Positions 1-9,230 of a stretch of DNA of 64,000 bases are shown here, piece by piece; positions within the stretch are counted from its first letter, which is position 1, and every line of letters begins with the position of its first letter. The DNA is from CBDCGJ01 sp965238305 (lineage in GTDB: Bacteria; Pseudomonadota; Alphaproteobacteria; GCA-2731375): assembly GCA_965238305.1 (NCBI GenBank), contig CBDEHK010000001.1, positions 806,001-870,000 on the forward strand, given 5' to 3'. Both the position numbers and the translations under genes were made by a program. A model generated the notes under the pieces. The model had not been told where the DNA came from and did no database searches. It saw only the letters and a list, made by a program, of their open reading frames with translations.

Positions 1-59
1 AAGCTGTGCGCAGCCAACTTGATCGCGATTAATGAACCTCATCGGCGGCTTTACTCTAG

Positions 60-1271
60 CTATTTCACCACGATCGTGTAGGTGTAAGACGACCCATCGC
101 CGCTATTTTGATCGGCTGGATCACTTAGCAACGCCAGCGTCGGACGATAAAGCCCGGGCTTGTTTCCAGCGGTAAACTGCAACAGCCCGATGGCGCCGCC
201 AAAGCGCTTGCCGGCTTTGCGACTAAACGCTGTCGTCGGTCGGGACAGATCGGCGGCGCCATGAATGTTTAGGCTACGCAGCTCTTGCCCTTTTGCCCCG
301 GCGGGGGCTTTGGCGAGAATACCGCCGATGATCTGATCCTTCTTCGGATCAAGCACGCCATCGTTGTTTTTGTCCCGAATTATCAGGCCGCCATTATAGC
401 GCGCCAATGCCGTCGGCTTTTGGTACTTCATTTTCGCAAGTTGTGGCGTCGACAGAACCCCGACCCCAACGATGCCTTGCTTGAATTTGGCCAAGGCCTT
501 GGCCGACTTGCCGGTGGCTCTGGCATAAAGCATGATCGGAAGCGGTATCGTGCCGGCGCTTTTGCCAACGGTTTGTCCGGACTGGACGGTTTGCCAATTG
601 TGATTACGCTGGCGATTGGGAAAGTTGGTCGGTTGAATTTGCGGCACCGGGGCGGTCGATATATCGACCGAGGCGCTGCCGGAATGAACCACCTTGCCAG
701 CCGCATCGAGGAAGCGGACATGGGCCGTAGCGGTCGTGCCGCGGGAGATAAAGGCGCTTTTTAGGAAACCGACGTGAAACACCTTGATACCGCGTTGGCG
801 GACCGGATCTTCCTTCGCCCCTTTGGCCGGCGACATCAGGCTTTCAGCCGGTAATCCGGTCTCTTTGCTCGGCGTGATGGAGATGATATTGGGGCGGCTG
901 CCTTCGCCGACTTTATAGCCAACGGCCTTTCCAGGCATCCCTTGTTGTGGTGCCCCGGTCACCACCATAATGGCCTTTTGCGTAAGCTTCACTTCTGTTA
1001 TTCGCTCAAAACCATCGCCCAGCTCAACTTCGATGCGCCCGCCGGCCGGCACCCCATAGCCGATCACCGCCGGGTTCATGAACTCGATGCCTTTGGCCGC
1101 TGCGGATTGCAGATAAATGTTGATCCCGGCGGGCACATCTTGCACCAATCCGGCAGCCGAAAGCGGCGAATTGACGATTTTTGCGACAATGCCGTCAGCC
1201 TTCACGGTTGCTGTCGTGGCGATCATAATAAATGCTGTAAGGAAAGAAATATTTCTACTGAGCTGGTTCAT
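60..1271 (-). CDS. Secreted protein of unknown function with one EF-hand-like loop
   Basis: The 403-residue product begins with a clear Sec signal peptide (residues 1-25, hydrophobic core followed by a small-residue cleavage site near TVKA), so it should be exported to the periplasm or beyond. I do not recognise the family. Residues 300-308 (DKNNDGVLD) look like an EF-hand or dockerin-type calcium loop. The rest is glycine- and proline-rich with no cysteines seen and no membrane span. The ATG is preceded by a GAGAGGGG ribosome-binding site. It is divergent from gdhA. The calcium-type loop and export signal are seen; any functional link to the repeat-protein array 2 kb away is only speculation. 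Confidence 0.75.
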   Translation of the reverse strand: MNQLSRNISFLTAFIMIATTATVKADGIVAKIVNSPLSAAGLVQDVPAGINIYLQSAAAKGIEFMNPAVIGYGVPAGGRIEVELGDGFERITEVKLTQKAIMVVTGAPQQGMPGKAVGYKVGEGSRPNIISITPSKETGLPAESLMSPAKGAKEDPVRQRGIKVFHVGFLKSAFISRGTTATAHVRFLDAAGKVVHSGSASVDISTAPVPQIQPTNFPNRQRNHNWQTVQSGQTVGKSAGTIPLPIMLYARATGKSAKALAKFKQGIVGVGVLSTPQLAKMKYQKPTALARYNGGLIIRDKNNDGVLDPKKDQIIGGILAKAPAGAKGQELRSLNIHGAADLSRPTTAFSRKAGKRFGGAIGLLQFTAGNKPGLYRPTLALLSDPADQNSGDGSSYTYTIVVK

Positions 1272-1415
1272 TTTGAGCCCCTCTCTTACGCAATTTTACA
1301 TAGTCTCGATTGGCCCAAATTCAAGTAGCGGGCGTATAGCGCCACTGTCTCGGTTACAAACGTGTCCGCCGGTGCTACCATGGGCCGGTCTCAGCAAACA
1401 AAAATGGGGGCCTTG

Positions 1416-2774
1416 ATGAGCACGTCAGATCATGTCGACCTGGGTCAATTTATTGCCGGTGTAAAAAAACGCAATCCTGGCCAGCCGGAGTTTGTCCAAG
1501 CCGTGCAAGAAGTGGCGGAAGATGTCTTCGATTATATTCAAGACAAAGTCAAATATCACGAATATCAGATCTTGCGTCGCATTGCCGAACCTGACCGGGT
1601 GGTGAGTTTTCGGGTTTGCTGGGAAGACGATAACAACAATATCCGCGTGCAGCGGGGCTGGCGGGTGCAGAACAATAACGCCATCGGGCCCTATAAGGGC
1701 GGCATCCGCTTTCATGCCAGCGTCAATGAAAGCGTATTGAAATTTCTGGCCTTCGAACAGACCTTCAAAAACAGTCTCACGGGCCTGCCGATGGGCGGCG
1801 CCAAGGGTGGCGCAAATTTCAATCCGAAAGGCAAATCAGAGCATGAGATCATGCGTTTTTGCCAATCCTTTATGACCGAGCTTTTCCGCCATGTCGGCGC
1901 CGTGGTCGATGTCCCGGCCGGCGATATCGGGGTTGGCGAGCGTGAAATCGGCTATATGTTTGGCCAATATAAGCGCATCACCAACCAATTTAGCGGCGTC
2001 CTGACCGGTAAGGGGCTGGCCTATGGCGGCAGCTTGATCCGCACCGAAGCGACCGGTTATGGCGCCGTCTATTTCTTGCAATATATGCTGGAGCGGATGG
2101 GCGACGCCATCGACGGTAAATCTTGCGTTGTTTCCGGTTCCGGCAATGTCGCCATCCATGCGGTGGAAAAGATCCTCCATCTCGGCGGTAAAGTGCTGAC
2201 GCTATCGGATTCCGGTGGCTTCATTCACGATCCAGATGGCATCGATGAAGAGAAACTGGCGTGGGTAAAAGATCTAAAGAATAATAAACGCGGCCGCATT
2301 GAAGCCTATGCGCAGACCTTCAAAGGGGCTGAATTTCACGCCGGCCAACGGCCCTGGGCGGTCGCCTGCGACCTGGCTTTTCCCTGCGCCACGCAAAACG
2401 AACTGGATGGCAACGACGCCCGGACTTTGGTCAAGAACGGTTGTACCGCGGTATCAGAAGGCGCCAATATGCCGACCGACTTGGAGGGTGTGCATGTCTT
2501 TCGAAATGCCAAAGTCATGTTTGCCCCCAGCAAGGCCGCCAATGCCGGGGGGGTTGCCGTCTCCGGCCTGGAAATGAGCCAGAATGCCACCCGTCTCTCG
2601 ATGAAAGAAGAGGAACTGCAAGCACTGCTGACGCAAATCATGAAGAATATCCACGACCGCTGCGTCGAATATGGCGGCACCGCCGATGGCAACCGCATCA
2701 ATTATGTGCGCGGCGCCAATATCGCCGGCTTTGTCAAGGTCGCCGATGCCATGCTGGCCTACGGGGTCGTCTAG
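1416..2774 (+). CDS. gdhA: Glutamate dehydrogenase (hexameric, NADP-type)
   Basis: Catalyses reversible reductive amination of 2-oxoglutarate to glutamate in the cytoplasm, joining ammonium assimilation to the TCA cycle. The 452-residue protein aligns by eye with E. coli GdhA along its whole length. GPYKGGIRFH (91-100) and PMGGAKGG (125-132, catalytic Lys130) bind glutamate, VPAGDIGVG contains the catalytic Asp170, and GSGNVA (241-246) is the dinucleotide-binding turn. The frame stays open upstream to 1362, but the ATG at 1416 has a GGGGG ribosome-binding site directly before it and gives the family's usual N-terminus, so it is preferred. NADP preference is inferred from similarity to the E. 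coli type. Confidence 0.95.
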   Translation: MSTSDHVDLGQFIAGVKKRNPGQPEFVQAVQEVAEDVFDYIQDKVKYHEYQILRRIAEPDRVVSFRVCWEDDNNNIRVQRGWRVQNNNAIGPYKGGIRFHASVNESVLKFLAFEQTFKNSLTGLPMGGAKGGANFNPKGKSEHEIMRFCQSFMTELFRHVGAVVDVPAGDIGVGEREIGYMFGQYKRITNQFSGVLTGKGLAYGGSLIRTEATGYGAVYFLQYMLERMGDAIDGKSCVVSGSGNVAIHAVEKILHLGGKVLTLSDSGGFIHDPDGIDEEKLAWVKDLKNNKRGRIEAYAQTFKGAEFHAGQRPWAVACDLAFPCATQNELDGNDARTLVKNGCTAVSEGANMPTDLEGVHVFRNAKVMFAPSKAANAGGVAVSGLEMSQNATRLSMKEEELQALLTQIMKNIHDRCVEYGGTADGNRINYVRGANIAGFVKVADAMLAYGVV

Positions 2775-2797
2775 GTTCGGGCCCGTTGTCCGCCGGC

Positions 2798-3205
2798 TTA
2801 TGCGTTCAGGAAAATTTGCACGGCTAAAACCATCAAAGCAAGCCAGGCGACCGTGAACACCATCGTCCGCGCCATCAGCTGACTAACCCCGGCAATAAAT
2901 ATCACGGCATGAACAAGGCGGGCAAAAAAGAACACCGCCGCCGCAATTTCCGTCACAGAATTTGAAATGTTGGCCAAATGCGCGACTACAATAAGGCCCG
3001 CGAAAGCGCCAAATTGCTCGACCAAATTGATATGCGCCCGGTTGGCCCGGCGCGCCCAATCCGGCAGCCCTTCACTATCGCGGAGCTGGCGATAATCGTC
3101 CGGCGTTAGCGGCCCTTTGTTTTGGACTTGGCCAACAATATACGGGATCCACAACACCGCCAACAGGACCGAAGTCAAAAACAGATACCAAAGTTCCATC
3201 GTCAT
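2798..3205 (-). CDS. MAPEG-family integral membrane protein
   Basis: A 135-residue protein with about four hydrophobic helices (residues 5-25, 62-80, 84-106, 112-132) and the polar segment ARRANRAHINLVEQF (51-65), which matches the conserved core of MAPEG proteins (membrane-associated proteins in eicosanoid and glutathione metabolism). Bacterial members are mostly uncharacterised and some are glutathione transferases of the inner membrane. AAGGAT lies 7-12 bases before the ATG. The gene is convergent with gdhA with only 23 bases between them, and divergent from the first array gene. The family is recognised; the substrate is unknown. Confidence 0.85.
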   Translation of the reverse strand: MTMELWYLFLTSVLLAVLWIPYIVGQVQNKGPLTPDDYRQLRDSEGLPDWARRANRAHINLVEQFGAFAGLIVVAHLANISNSVTEIAAAVFFFARLVHAVIFIAGVSQLMARTMVFTVAWLALMVLAVQIFLNA

Positions 3206-3387
3206 CAGAATAATCCTTCCATTTGACCAGGCGGCAAAAGTGCCTGGAATTCCTGTTTGCCGGTGCCGATCATAGCAAATTTCTACCGAGTTGAGATATC
3301 TTTCCCGGTTGCCCTGTCAGGGCCTCTCGCCATGGTCCCGGCGGCGTCAAGTGCTGCCCAGCCCTCTGTTTGTGATTATGGTAAATA

Positions 3388-3421
3388 TTGTCTTAATGAG
3401 TTATTTCCGTCATGCTATTAG
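3388..3421 (+). promoter_or_regulatory. Promoter-like element of array gene 1 (type A)
   Basis: TTGTCTTA and CATGCTATTAG are held exactly 34 bases end to end, as before six other array genes. Read as sigma70-like, TTGTCT and CATGCT are 17 bases apart. The ATG follows 47 bases after the element, leaving a short leader with GCGGCTTCATAGAACGGGGAA and a GGGGAA ribosome-binding site. Confidence 0.6.
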
Positions 3422-3468
3422 TCGATTCTAAATTAGCGGCTGCGGCTTCATAGAACGGGGAAAATTCC

Positions 3469-5241
3469 ATGGTTACGACAGTAAACGGTTCAAACCTTGA
3501 CGACTTCATCACGTTATCCGGTGATACGGCTTATGAAGCCAATGGCCTGGGTGGTGACGATACCGTCACGTCGACAGCGGCGAATTTCGGTTCGGCAACG
3601 GTGCATGGCGGCACCGGCGATGATTCGGTCTATCTCACCACCGGCTCGTTGCTCGCCTATGGCAACGAAGGCAATGATACAATTTACAACAGCTATGGTG
3701 ATGCCAATGTCTTCGGCGGCCAAGGCAATGACAGCATCTATGTCAATTCCGGCTCCGGCACGGTTCAGGGCAACAAGGGCGATGATTCGATGTCCGCCTG
3801 GAACTGGTCCGGCGATGTCGTGGGCGGCGCTGGCGATGATAGCGTCGGCGTTTCCGGCACCGGTAATTTCGCCCTGAATGTCGATCTTGGTGACGGCGAC
3901 GATAGTGTCCAGGTTTGGGATGTACGTGGCCTGGAAGTCACCGGCGGCACCGGTGACGATACTGTTCATATGAACGGTAACGTGACCGGCGCTACGGTCT
4001 ATGGCAATCAGGGTGAAGATCTCTTCCGAATCTTCACGCATTCCGCCACCACGGTGTATGGCGGTCAAGGCAATGACAGCATGTTCATCTCCAACGCCTT
4101 CACCGGCGACTTGCATATGAACAAGGGTGATGATTCCATCAACGCCGATGGGGTCATCGGCGATATTATGCTCGGCACGGGCGATGATACGGCCTATATC
4201 GCCGGCACTTTGAGCGGCGATCTGACGGCGAGTGACGGTCATGACGACGTTAATGTCAGCGGCAACTTGAGCGGCAATGTCGATCTTGGTGGCGGTGATG
4301 ATAGTATCCGGGTCGCCGGCGCGCTTAACGGCAATATCGCGGCCGGCGGCGGCGAAGATACCGTGTATATCGTTAACACGGCCAGTGGTGACGTCGATCT
4401 GGGCAGCGGCGCTGATTCGATGTATGTCGGCAGCTCTGTGATCGGCGATGTATTGGCCGGAACCGGCGACGACAGTATCAATATCGCCGGCGACCAAGTC
4501 GGTGACATCGATTTAGGAGATGGCAACGATACCTTGACCGTCGCCAGTGTCATGAGCGGCACGGTATTTGGCCGCAGCGGCGATGACACCATGTATCTGG
4601 ATACCTTGGATGGCGTCGCTTATGGCAATCAGGGCGACGATACAATATCCGCCGACGTTTTAACCGGCCAGTCTGCCCTGATCTTTGGTGGTCAGGGGAA
4701 TGATTCGATTTATTTCTACGGTTCCGGCGACGGCACCGCCTATGGCAACAAGGGCGACGACACCATGTTCGGGGCCCATGATATGCATGGTGGTAGTGGG
4801 GCCGATGTCATCGATGGCAATAACACCGCGCAGATGATCTACGGAAACCAGGACGGCGATTCGATCGACGGGGGTGCCGGCGCCGACACCATCTATGGCG
4901 GCCAGGGCGACGATACGATCATAATGAGCGTCAGTGGTGGCACTGATCTGGTCGCCGGCAACAAGGGTGCGGATCTTTTCAACGCCAGTGTTGTGACGGC
5001 TGCAGGATCGATAACGGGCGGCGGCAACTTTACAATCGCCGACTTCTCGACCTCCGACACGCTAATGATCGATGTCCAAGTTGGCACCGCGACAGCGAAC
5101 ATGTTTACCGTTAGCGATACTAGTGGTGATGTCCTGTTGATGCATGGTGGCGGTACCATCACCTTGGAAGGCATCGGCGACGGGACGCTGACCGATCTGT
5201 TCCTGCTGGCGGGTGCGGGCTACACTATTACGCTGGCCTGA
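3469..5241 (+). CDS. Array gene 1: GGxGxD repeat protein, probable type I secretion substrate
   Basis: 590 residues. The cap MVTTVNGSNLDDFITLSG is followed by about 25 turns of 18-21 residues, most carrying a GGxGDD/GNxGDD calcium-type loop and an alternating hydrophobic strand. This predicts a parallel beta-roll or beta-helix related to RTX (serralysin/haemolysin) repeats, but with one loop per ~19 residues instead of one per nine. From about residue 515 the repeats give way to a C-terminal module (FTIADFSTSDTLMID) ending ITLEGIGDGTLTDLFLLAGA. This resembles the end of RTX proteins that carries the uncleaved type I secretion signal. There is no N-terminal signal peptide, no cysteine was seen, and it is strongly acidic. 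Peculiar turns are HMNKGDDSI (glycine replaced) and TASDGHDDV. Function is unknown; surface layer, adhesin or matrix are inferences. Confidence 0.88.
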   Translation: MVTTVNGSNLDDFITLSGDTAYEANGLGGDDTVTSTAANFGSATVHGGTGDDSVYLTTGSLLAYGNEGNDTIYNSYGDANVFGGQGNDSIYVNSGSGTVQGNKGDDSMSAWNWSGDVVGGAGDDSVGVSGTGNFALNVDLGDGDDSVQVWDVRGLEVTGGTGDDTVHMNGNVTGATVYGNQGEDLFRIFTHSATTVYGGQGNDSMFISNAFTGDLHMNKGDDSINADGVIGDIMLGTGDDTAYIAGTLSGDLTASDGHDDVNVSGNLSGNVDLGGGDDSIRVAGALNGNIAAGGGEDTVYIVNTASGDVDLGSGADSMYVGSSVIGDVLAGTGDDSINIAGDQVGDIDLGDGNDTLTVASVMSGTVFGRSGDDTMYLDTLDGVAYGNQGDDTISADVLTGQSALIFGGQGNDSIYFYGSGDGTAYGNKGDDTMFGAHDMHGGSGADVIDGNNTAQMIYGNQDGDSIDGGAGADTIYGGQGDDTIIMSVSGGTDLVAGNKGADLFNASVVTAAGSITGGGNFTIADFSTSDTLMIDVQVGTATANMFTVSDTSGDVLLMHGGGTITLEGIGDGTLTDLFLLAGAGYTITLA

Positions 5242-5280
5242 CCGTGGGCGTAAATTTAACGTAATTGCAGTTGCTTCAGT

Positions 5281-5308
5281 AAAGGGCTGGGAGAAAACCC
5301 GGCCCTTT
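5281..5308 (+). terminator. Rho-independent terminator after array gene 1
   Basis: AAAGGGCTGGG and CCCGGCCCTTT form an 11-bp stem with one G-U pair around an AGAAAA loop, followed by a T-rich run. It is one of nine related terminators in the array. Confidence 0.8.
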
Positions 5309-5328
5309 GTTTGTGATTATGGTAAATA

Positions 5329-5362
5329 TTGTCTTAACGGGTCATTTCCGTCATGCTATTAG
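5329..5362 (+). promoter_or_regulatory. Promoter-like element of array gene 2 (type A)
   Basis: TTGTCTTA-N15-CATGCTATTAG, the same 34-base frame as before gene 1, with the type A spacer (CATTTCCGT). It lies just downstream of the gene 1 terminator, so gene 2 should start its own transcript. Confidence 0.6.
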
Positions 5363-5409
5363 TCGATTCTAAATTAGCAGCTGCGGCTTCATAGAACGGG
5401 GAACATTCC

Positions 5410-7200
5410 ATGGTTACCACAGTTAACGGTTCAAACCTTGACGATTTCATCACCTTAAGCGGCGACACGGCCTACGAAGCCAACGGCCTGGGCGGCGACG
5501 ATACGGTAAGCTCGCCGACGGCGAACTTTGGTTCCGCGACGGTAATCGGTGGTACCGGCGATGACAGCATTGGTCTCAGCAACGGCACGATGTTGGCTTA
5601 CGGTAACGAAGGTGCAGATTCCATTTACCTTAATAGCGGCAATGCCAGTCTATATGGCGGCCAGGGCAATGATACGATCTGGGTCGAAAATGGCGGTTCC
5701 GGAATTATTCAGGGAAATAAGGGCGACGACACAATCTGGGCCTCGAACGGTTTTGCCGGCTCGGTTTCCGGCGGTACTGGCGATGATACTGTTTACGTAG
5801 TTGGCACCGGTAACTTCGCAGTAGATGTTGATCTCGGTGCTGGCGCCGACACGCTTTATGTTTCCGATGTCAACGGTTTGGCGGTCACGGGCGGCACCGG
5901 TGACGATTCGATCTATGCCTATTCGAACTCCAACGCGGTCATTTACGGCAATCAAGGTGAGGATACAATCCGCGTCAGCGGCAATAGCGCCGCCACCATC
6001 TATGGCGGCCAAGGCAATGACACGATATCGCTCAACAACGATTTTACCGGCGATCTGCATGGTAACAAGGGCAACGACACCATCAGCGCCGACGACATTG
6101 TCGGTAATGTTATGCTGGGGACCGGCGATGACACGCTTTATGTCAGCGGTGAGATTACCGGCGACGTGGTCGGCGATAGCGGCGATGATTCGGTTTATGT
6201 CGGCAGTGACATGGCCGGCAATGTCGATCTGGGTGCCGGCAACGATACCTTATATGTCGATCTTACGTTGACCGGTAACATCTCCGCCGGAACCGGCAAT
6301 GATTCCATGCGTTTGGATTCGGTCTACATCGGCGATGCCGATCTAGGCACTGGCGACGATACAATCTATGTCCATAGTAATATGACCGGCGACATCTTGG
6401 CCGGCAGCGGCGACGACAGTATCAATATAGTCAGTTCGATGTCGGGTGAAGCTGATGTTGGCGCCGGTAATGACACCCTCAAACTTAATGGCTTAACCGG
6501 TTCGGCCCATGGCCGCACCGGCGATGACACGATGTGGATTTCCTCCCTGGATGGCGCCGTCTATGACAATCAGGGTAACGATTCAATGACCGCAAGCGCA
6601 AGTGGGGCGAATTCTGCGGCGCTGTTTGGTGGTCAAGGTAATGATACGATTACAATTTACGGAGCCGGCAGCGGCACCATTCACGGCAACAAGGGAGATG
6701 ATTCGATCACCTTGCAGAGCGGCAATCACAATGCCCATGGCGGCAGCGGTGCAGATACCGTGATTGGCGGTGGCGGTACAAATGTTATCTACGGTAACCA
6801 GGATGCCGACAGCATCGACGGCGGCGGCGGCATTGACACCATCTATGGTGGCCAGGGTGACGATACGATCTTCAACTTCACAGGTGGCGATGCCGACTTG
6901 CTGCACGGGAACAAAGGCGCCGATTCATTCGTCGCCTGGGTCGACAATACTGGGGCAGCCATCAGCTTTGGCGGCACTTTTACGATCGCTGACTTTTCGA
7001 CGGAAGATAGTTTGCTGATCGATGGAACGACAGTCACCGTGAACATGATTACAGTTAGCGATACAGGTTCGACCGCGGCGATGGGCGATGTCCTGTTGAT
7101 GCATGGCGGTGGCACCATCACCCTGGAAGGCATCGGCGATGGGACCCTCACCGATCTGTTCCTGCTGGCGGGGGCGGGTTACACGATTACGCTGGCGTAG
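5410..7200 (+). CDS. Array gene 2: GGxGxD repeat protein
   Basis: 596 residues with the family cap, about 25 turns and the C-terminal secretion-like module. Specific features: the third GNQ turn has become YDNQGNDSM, and one middle turn reads VVGDSGDDSV. The region before the end carries SDTGSTAAMGDVLLMHGG, an insertion shared with genes 6 and 8 but not with its neighbours 1 and 3. DDSIYAYSNSNAVIYGNQG resembles gene 10 at the same place. The start is the ATG after GGGGAACATTCC, equivalent to every other member. The product is probably extracellular; the role is unknown. Confidence 0.88.
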   Translation: MVTTVNGSNLDDFITLSGDTAYEANGLGGDDTVSSPTANFGSATVIGGTGDDSIGLSNGTMLAYGNEGADSIYLNSGNASLYGGQGNDTIWVENGGSGIIQGNKGDDTIWASNGFAGSVSGGTGDDTVYVVGTGNFAVDVDLGAGADTLYVSDVNGLAVTGGTGDDSIYAYSNSNAVIYGNQGEDTIRVSGNSAATIYGGQGNDTISLNNDFTGDLHGNKGNDTISADDIVGNVMLGTGDDTLYVSGEITGDVVGDSGDDSVYVGSDMAGNVDLGAGNDTLYVDLTLTGNISAGTGNDSMRLDSVYIGDADLGTGDDTIYVHSNMTGDILAGSGDDSINIVSSMSGEADVGAGNDTLKLNGLTGSAHGRTGDDTMWISSLDGAVYDNQGNDSMTASASGANSAALFGGQGNDTITIYGAGSGTIHGNKGDDSITLQSGNHNAHGGSGADTVIGGGGTNVIYGNQDADSIDGGGGIDTIYGGQGDDTIFNFTGGDADLLHGNKGADSFVAWVDNTGAAISFGGTFTIADFSTEDSLLIDGTTVTVNMITVSDTGSTAAMGDVLLMHGGGTITLEGIGDGTLTDLFLLAGAGYTITLA

Positions 7201-7224
7201 CAACCTACGCTCAATGGACTTCAC

Positions 7225-7253
7225 AGAAGGGTCGGAGAAACCCCGGCCCTTCT
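7225..7253 (+). terminator. Rho-independent terminator after array gene 2
   Basis: AGAAGGGTCGG pairs with CCGGCCCTTCT (11 bp, one G-U) around AGAAACC. The following sequence, AAATATATGTTTT, is less U-rich than in sister terminators, so leakage into gene 3 is possible. Confidence 0.7.
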
Positions 7254-7317
7254 AAATATATGTTTTCCGGTATAAAGTGATTATGTCAAATTTGTGGATA
7301 TTTTTTGGGGGTGAAAA

Positions 7318-9120
7318 ATGGCTACCACAGTAAATGGCTCAGACCTTGACGATTTTATTACGCTATCCGGCGATACCGCCTATGAAGCCAATGGCCTAGG
7401 TGGCGACGATACTTTTGTCGCGACGGCGGCGAATTTTGGCGCCGCAACAGTCACCGGCGGCAGCGGTGAAGATTCGATGTTCCTGTCCACCGGTAGTTTG
7501 CTGGCGTACGGCAATCAGGACAGCGATACCATCTATCTTGCTAGCGGCAACGCCAGCCTTTATGGCGGCCAAGGCGATGATTGGATCGAAGTCAATACTG
7601 CCGGTGCCGGGTTAATCCAAGGCAACAAGGGCGACGACACAATATTAGCAGATGATTGGGCCGGTGATATTTCCGGCGGTGACGGCAACGATACCATTAG
7701 CGCCTACGGCATCGGCAATTTCGCCATCAATGTCGATGGCGGCAACGGTGACGATTTTGTCTATCTGTCGGAAGTGAATGCGGCGGCGGTGCTGGGCGGG
7801 ACCGGTGACGATACTTTCTTTCTCGATCATGCCGTCGCCAATGCGGTTGTTTACGGCAATCAAGGTGAAGACGAAATTACCCTGAAAAGCAACAGCGCGA
7901 CGACGGTTTATGGCGGTCAGGACAATGATCTGATTTCCCTGACCGGTCCTTTCACCGGCGATGTACATGGCAATAGGGGCGATGATACGATTATCGCTGA
8001 CGCCGTCAACGGCAACATCATGGGCGGGGCGGGCAGCGACCTGATTTCGATGACCCAAACCCTGGTTGGAAATATCGAACTAGGGTCAGGCGACGACACC
8101 ATATCCAGCGCCGGCAATCTGACCGGCGATATTGTTGTTGGTGAGGGTGAGGATTGGTACATAATCAAGGGCAGCGTCAAGGGCGACATCGATTTTAGCG
8201 CGGCTGATGGCATTAATCTTGCGTTCTTTGGCGAATTTGCCGGTGACGTGATCGGCGGTGATGAAAATGACATAATCCAGGTGTCAAAAACCGCTGTCGG
8301 CAATTTTGATTTTGGCGCCGGTGATGATGGCCTGGCGGTCGGCAAAAATCTAACCGGCAACATTACCTTCGGCAGCGGTAACGACACCTTGTTCGTCGTT
8401 AATACAATAGCCGGCGACATTACCTTCGGCAGCGGTAACGACAGCTTGTTAGTCAATTCAGGCAACATGGATGGGATTGTCTATGGCAACCAGGGTGACG
8501 ATTTCATCTTTGTCAAAGGCACCGTCGTCGGCACCCATGACGTTTTCGGTGGTCAGGGCGACGACATAATAGTAGTTACCGGCAGTGTCGATGGTGACAT
8601 TCATGGCAATAAAGGCGACGATATTATTCAGGTCGTTGCTGGCAACGGCAATTTTTATGGCGGCAGCGGCAGCGACACCATCGCCGAAAAATCCGGCTCC
8701 AGCATTATCTATGGCAATCAGGGTGATGATAGCATGGCGGCGATACTGGGCAGTGACACGCTTTATGGCGGTCAGGGCGACGACACCATTTTTAACCTTC
8801 ATACCGCCGACACCAATCTGATCCACGGAAACAAAGGCGCCGATCTGATCCAAGCCATCGTCAAAACCTCCGGCAATTCCAAAATCACTGCAGGTGGCGA
8901 CATTATTATTGCCGATTTTTCGACCGAGGACGCCTTGGAAATCTACACCTTCTTCGGTAGCGGCACAGTCACCGTCAATATGATTGGCGTGAGTGATAAT
9001 GGCACTGACGTCTTGTTGACCCATGGCGCCGGCACTATCACCCTGGAAGGCATCGGCGATGGCACCCTGACCGATCTGTTCCTGCTCGTTGGTGCCGGTT
9101 ACACGATTACGCTGGCCTAA
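7318..9120 (+). CDS. Array gene 3: divergent GGxGxD repeat protein
   Basis: 600 residues; the most diverged intact member. It begins MATTVNGSDLDDFITLSG and ends LLVGAGYTITLA. Several middle turns have lost calcium-loop residues: VVGEGEDWYIIKG, DFSAADGINLAFFG, IGGDENDIIQV and DFGAGDDGLAV. Two consecutive turns both read TFGSGND and are encoded by a 26-base direct repeat, a visible single-turn duplication. It lacks the shared promoter-like element and the shared leader, having GGGGGTGAAAA before its ATG, so it may depend on read-through from gene 2 or be under other control. It could be drifting or specialised in function. Confidence 0.86.
   Translation: MATTVNGSDLDDFITLSGDTAYEANGLGGDDTFVATAANFGAATVTGGSGEDSMFLSTGSLLAYGNQDSDTIYLASGNASLYGGQGDDWIEVNTAGAGLIQGNKGDDTILADDWAGDISGGDGNDTISAYGIGNFAINVDGGNGDDFVYLSEVNAAAVLGGTGDDTFFLDHAVANAVVYGNQGEDEITLKSNSATTVYGGQDNDLISLTGPFTGDVHGNRGDDTIIADAVNGNIMGGAGSDLISMTQTLVGNIELGSGDDTISSAGNLTGDIVVGEGEDWYIIKGSVKGDIDFSAADGINLAFFGEFAGDVIGGDENDIIQVSKTAVGNFDFGAGDDGLAVGKNLTGNITFGSGNDTLFVVNTIAGDITFGSGNDSLLVNSGNMDGIVYGNQGDDFIFVKGTVVGTHDVFGGQGDDIIVVTGSVDGDIHGNKGDDIIQVVAGNGNFYGGSGSDTIAEKSGSSIIYGNQGDDSMAAILGSDTLYGGQGDDTIFNLHTADTNLIHGNKGADLIQAIVKTSGNSKITAGGDIIIADFSTEDALEIYTFFGSGTVTVNMIGVSDNGTDVLLTHGAGTITLEGIGDGTLTDLFLLVGAGYTITLA
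8361..8443 (+). repeat. 26-base direct repeat, duplicated turn in array gene 3
   Basis: The 26 bases 8361-8386 (starting CATTACCTTCGGCAGCGG) recur exactly at 8418-8443, offset by 57 bases, which is 19 codons or one structural turn. This shows growth of these proteins by one-turn units. Confidence 0.85.
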
Positions 9121-9159
9121 CCACTGGCGTAAAAACAAAGTATCTGCACATTAAGCAGG

Positions 9160-9188
9160 GAAGGGCCGGGAGAAATCCCGGCCTCTTC
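9160..9188 (+). terminator. Rho-independent terminator after array gene 3
   Basis: GAAGGGCCGGGA and TCCCGGCCTCTTC form a long stem around a GAAA-type loop. The trailing T-run is poor (AATTAG). Confidence 0.7.
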
Positions 9189-9202
9189 AATTAGATATTA
9201 CG

Positions 9203-9230
9203 AAATTAGTAATATTGAATTAACTAATTT
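9203..9230. promoter_or_regulatory. Inverted repeat upstream of array gene 4
   Basis: AAATTAGT (9203-9210) and ACTAATTT (9223-9230) are perfect 8-base arms 12 bases apart in an AT-rich stretch. This replaces the usual promoter-like element, so it could be an operator specific to gene 4. No protein is assigned. Confidence 0.4.

Noticed and set aside
1362..1415. Longer N-terminus of glutamate dehydrogenase
   Set aside because: The extra 18 codons are not found in the family and the ATG at 1416 has a clear ribosome-binding site.
3514..4497. Long antisense open frames within the array (for example the 327-codon one here and a 355-codon one at 15752-16819)
   Set aside because: They mirror the GGxGDD repeat composition of the true genes, recur opposite several array members, and have no ribosome-binding site or recognisable protein.
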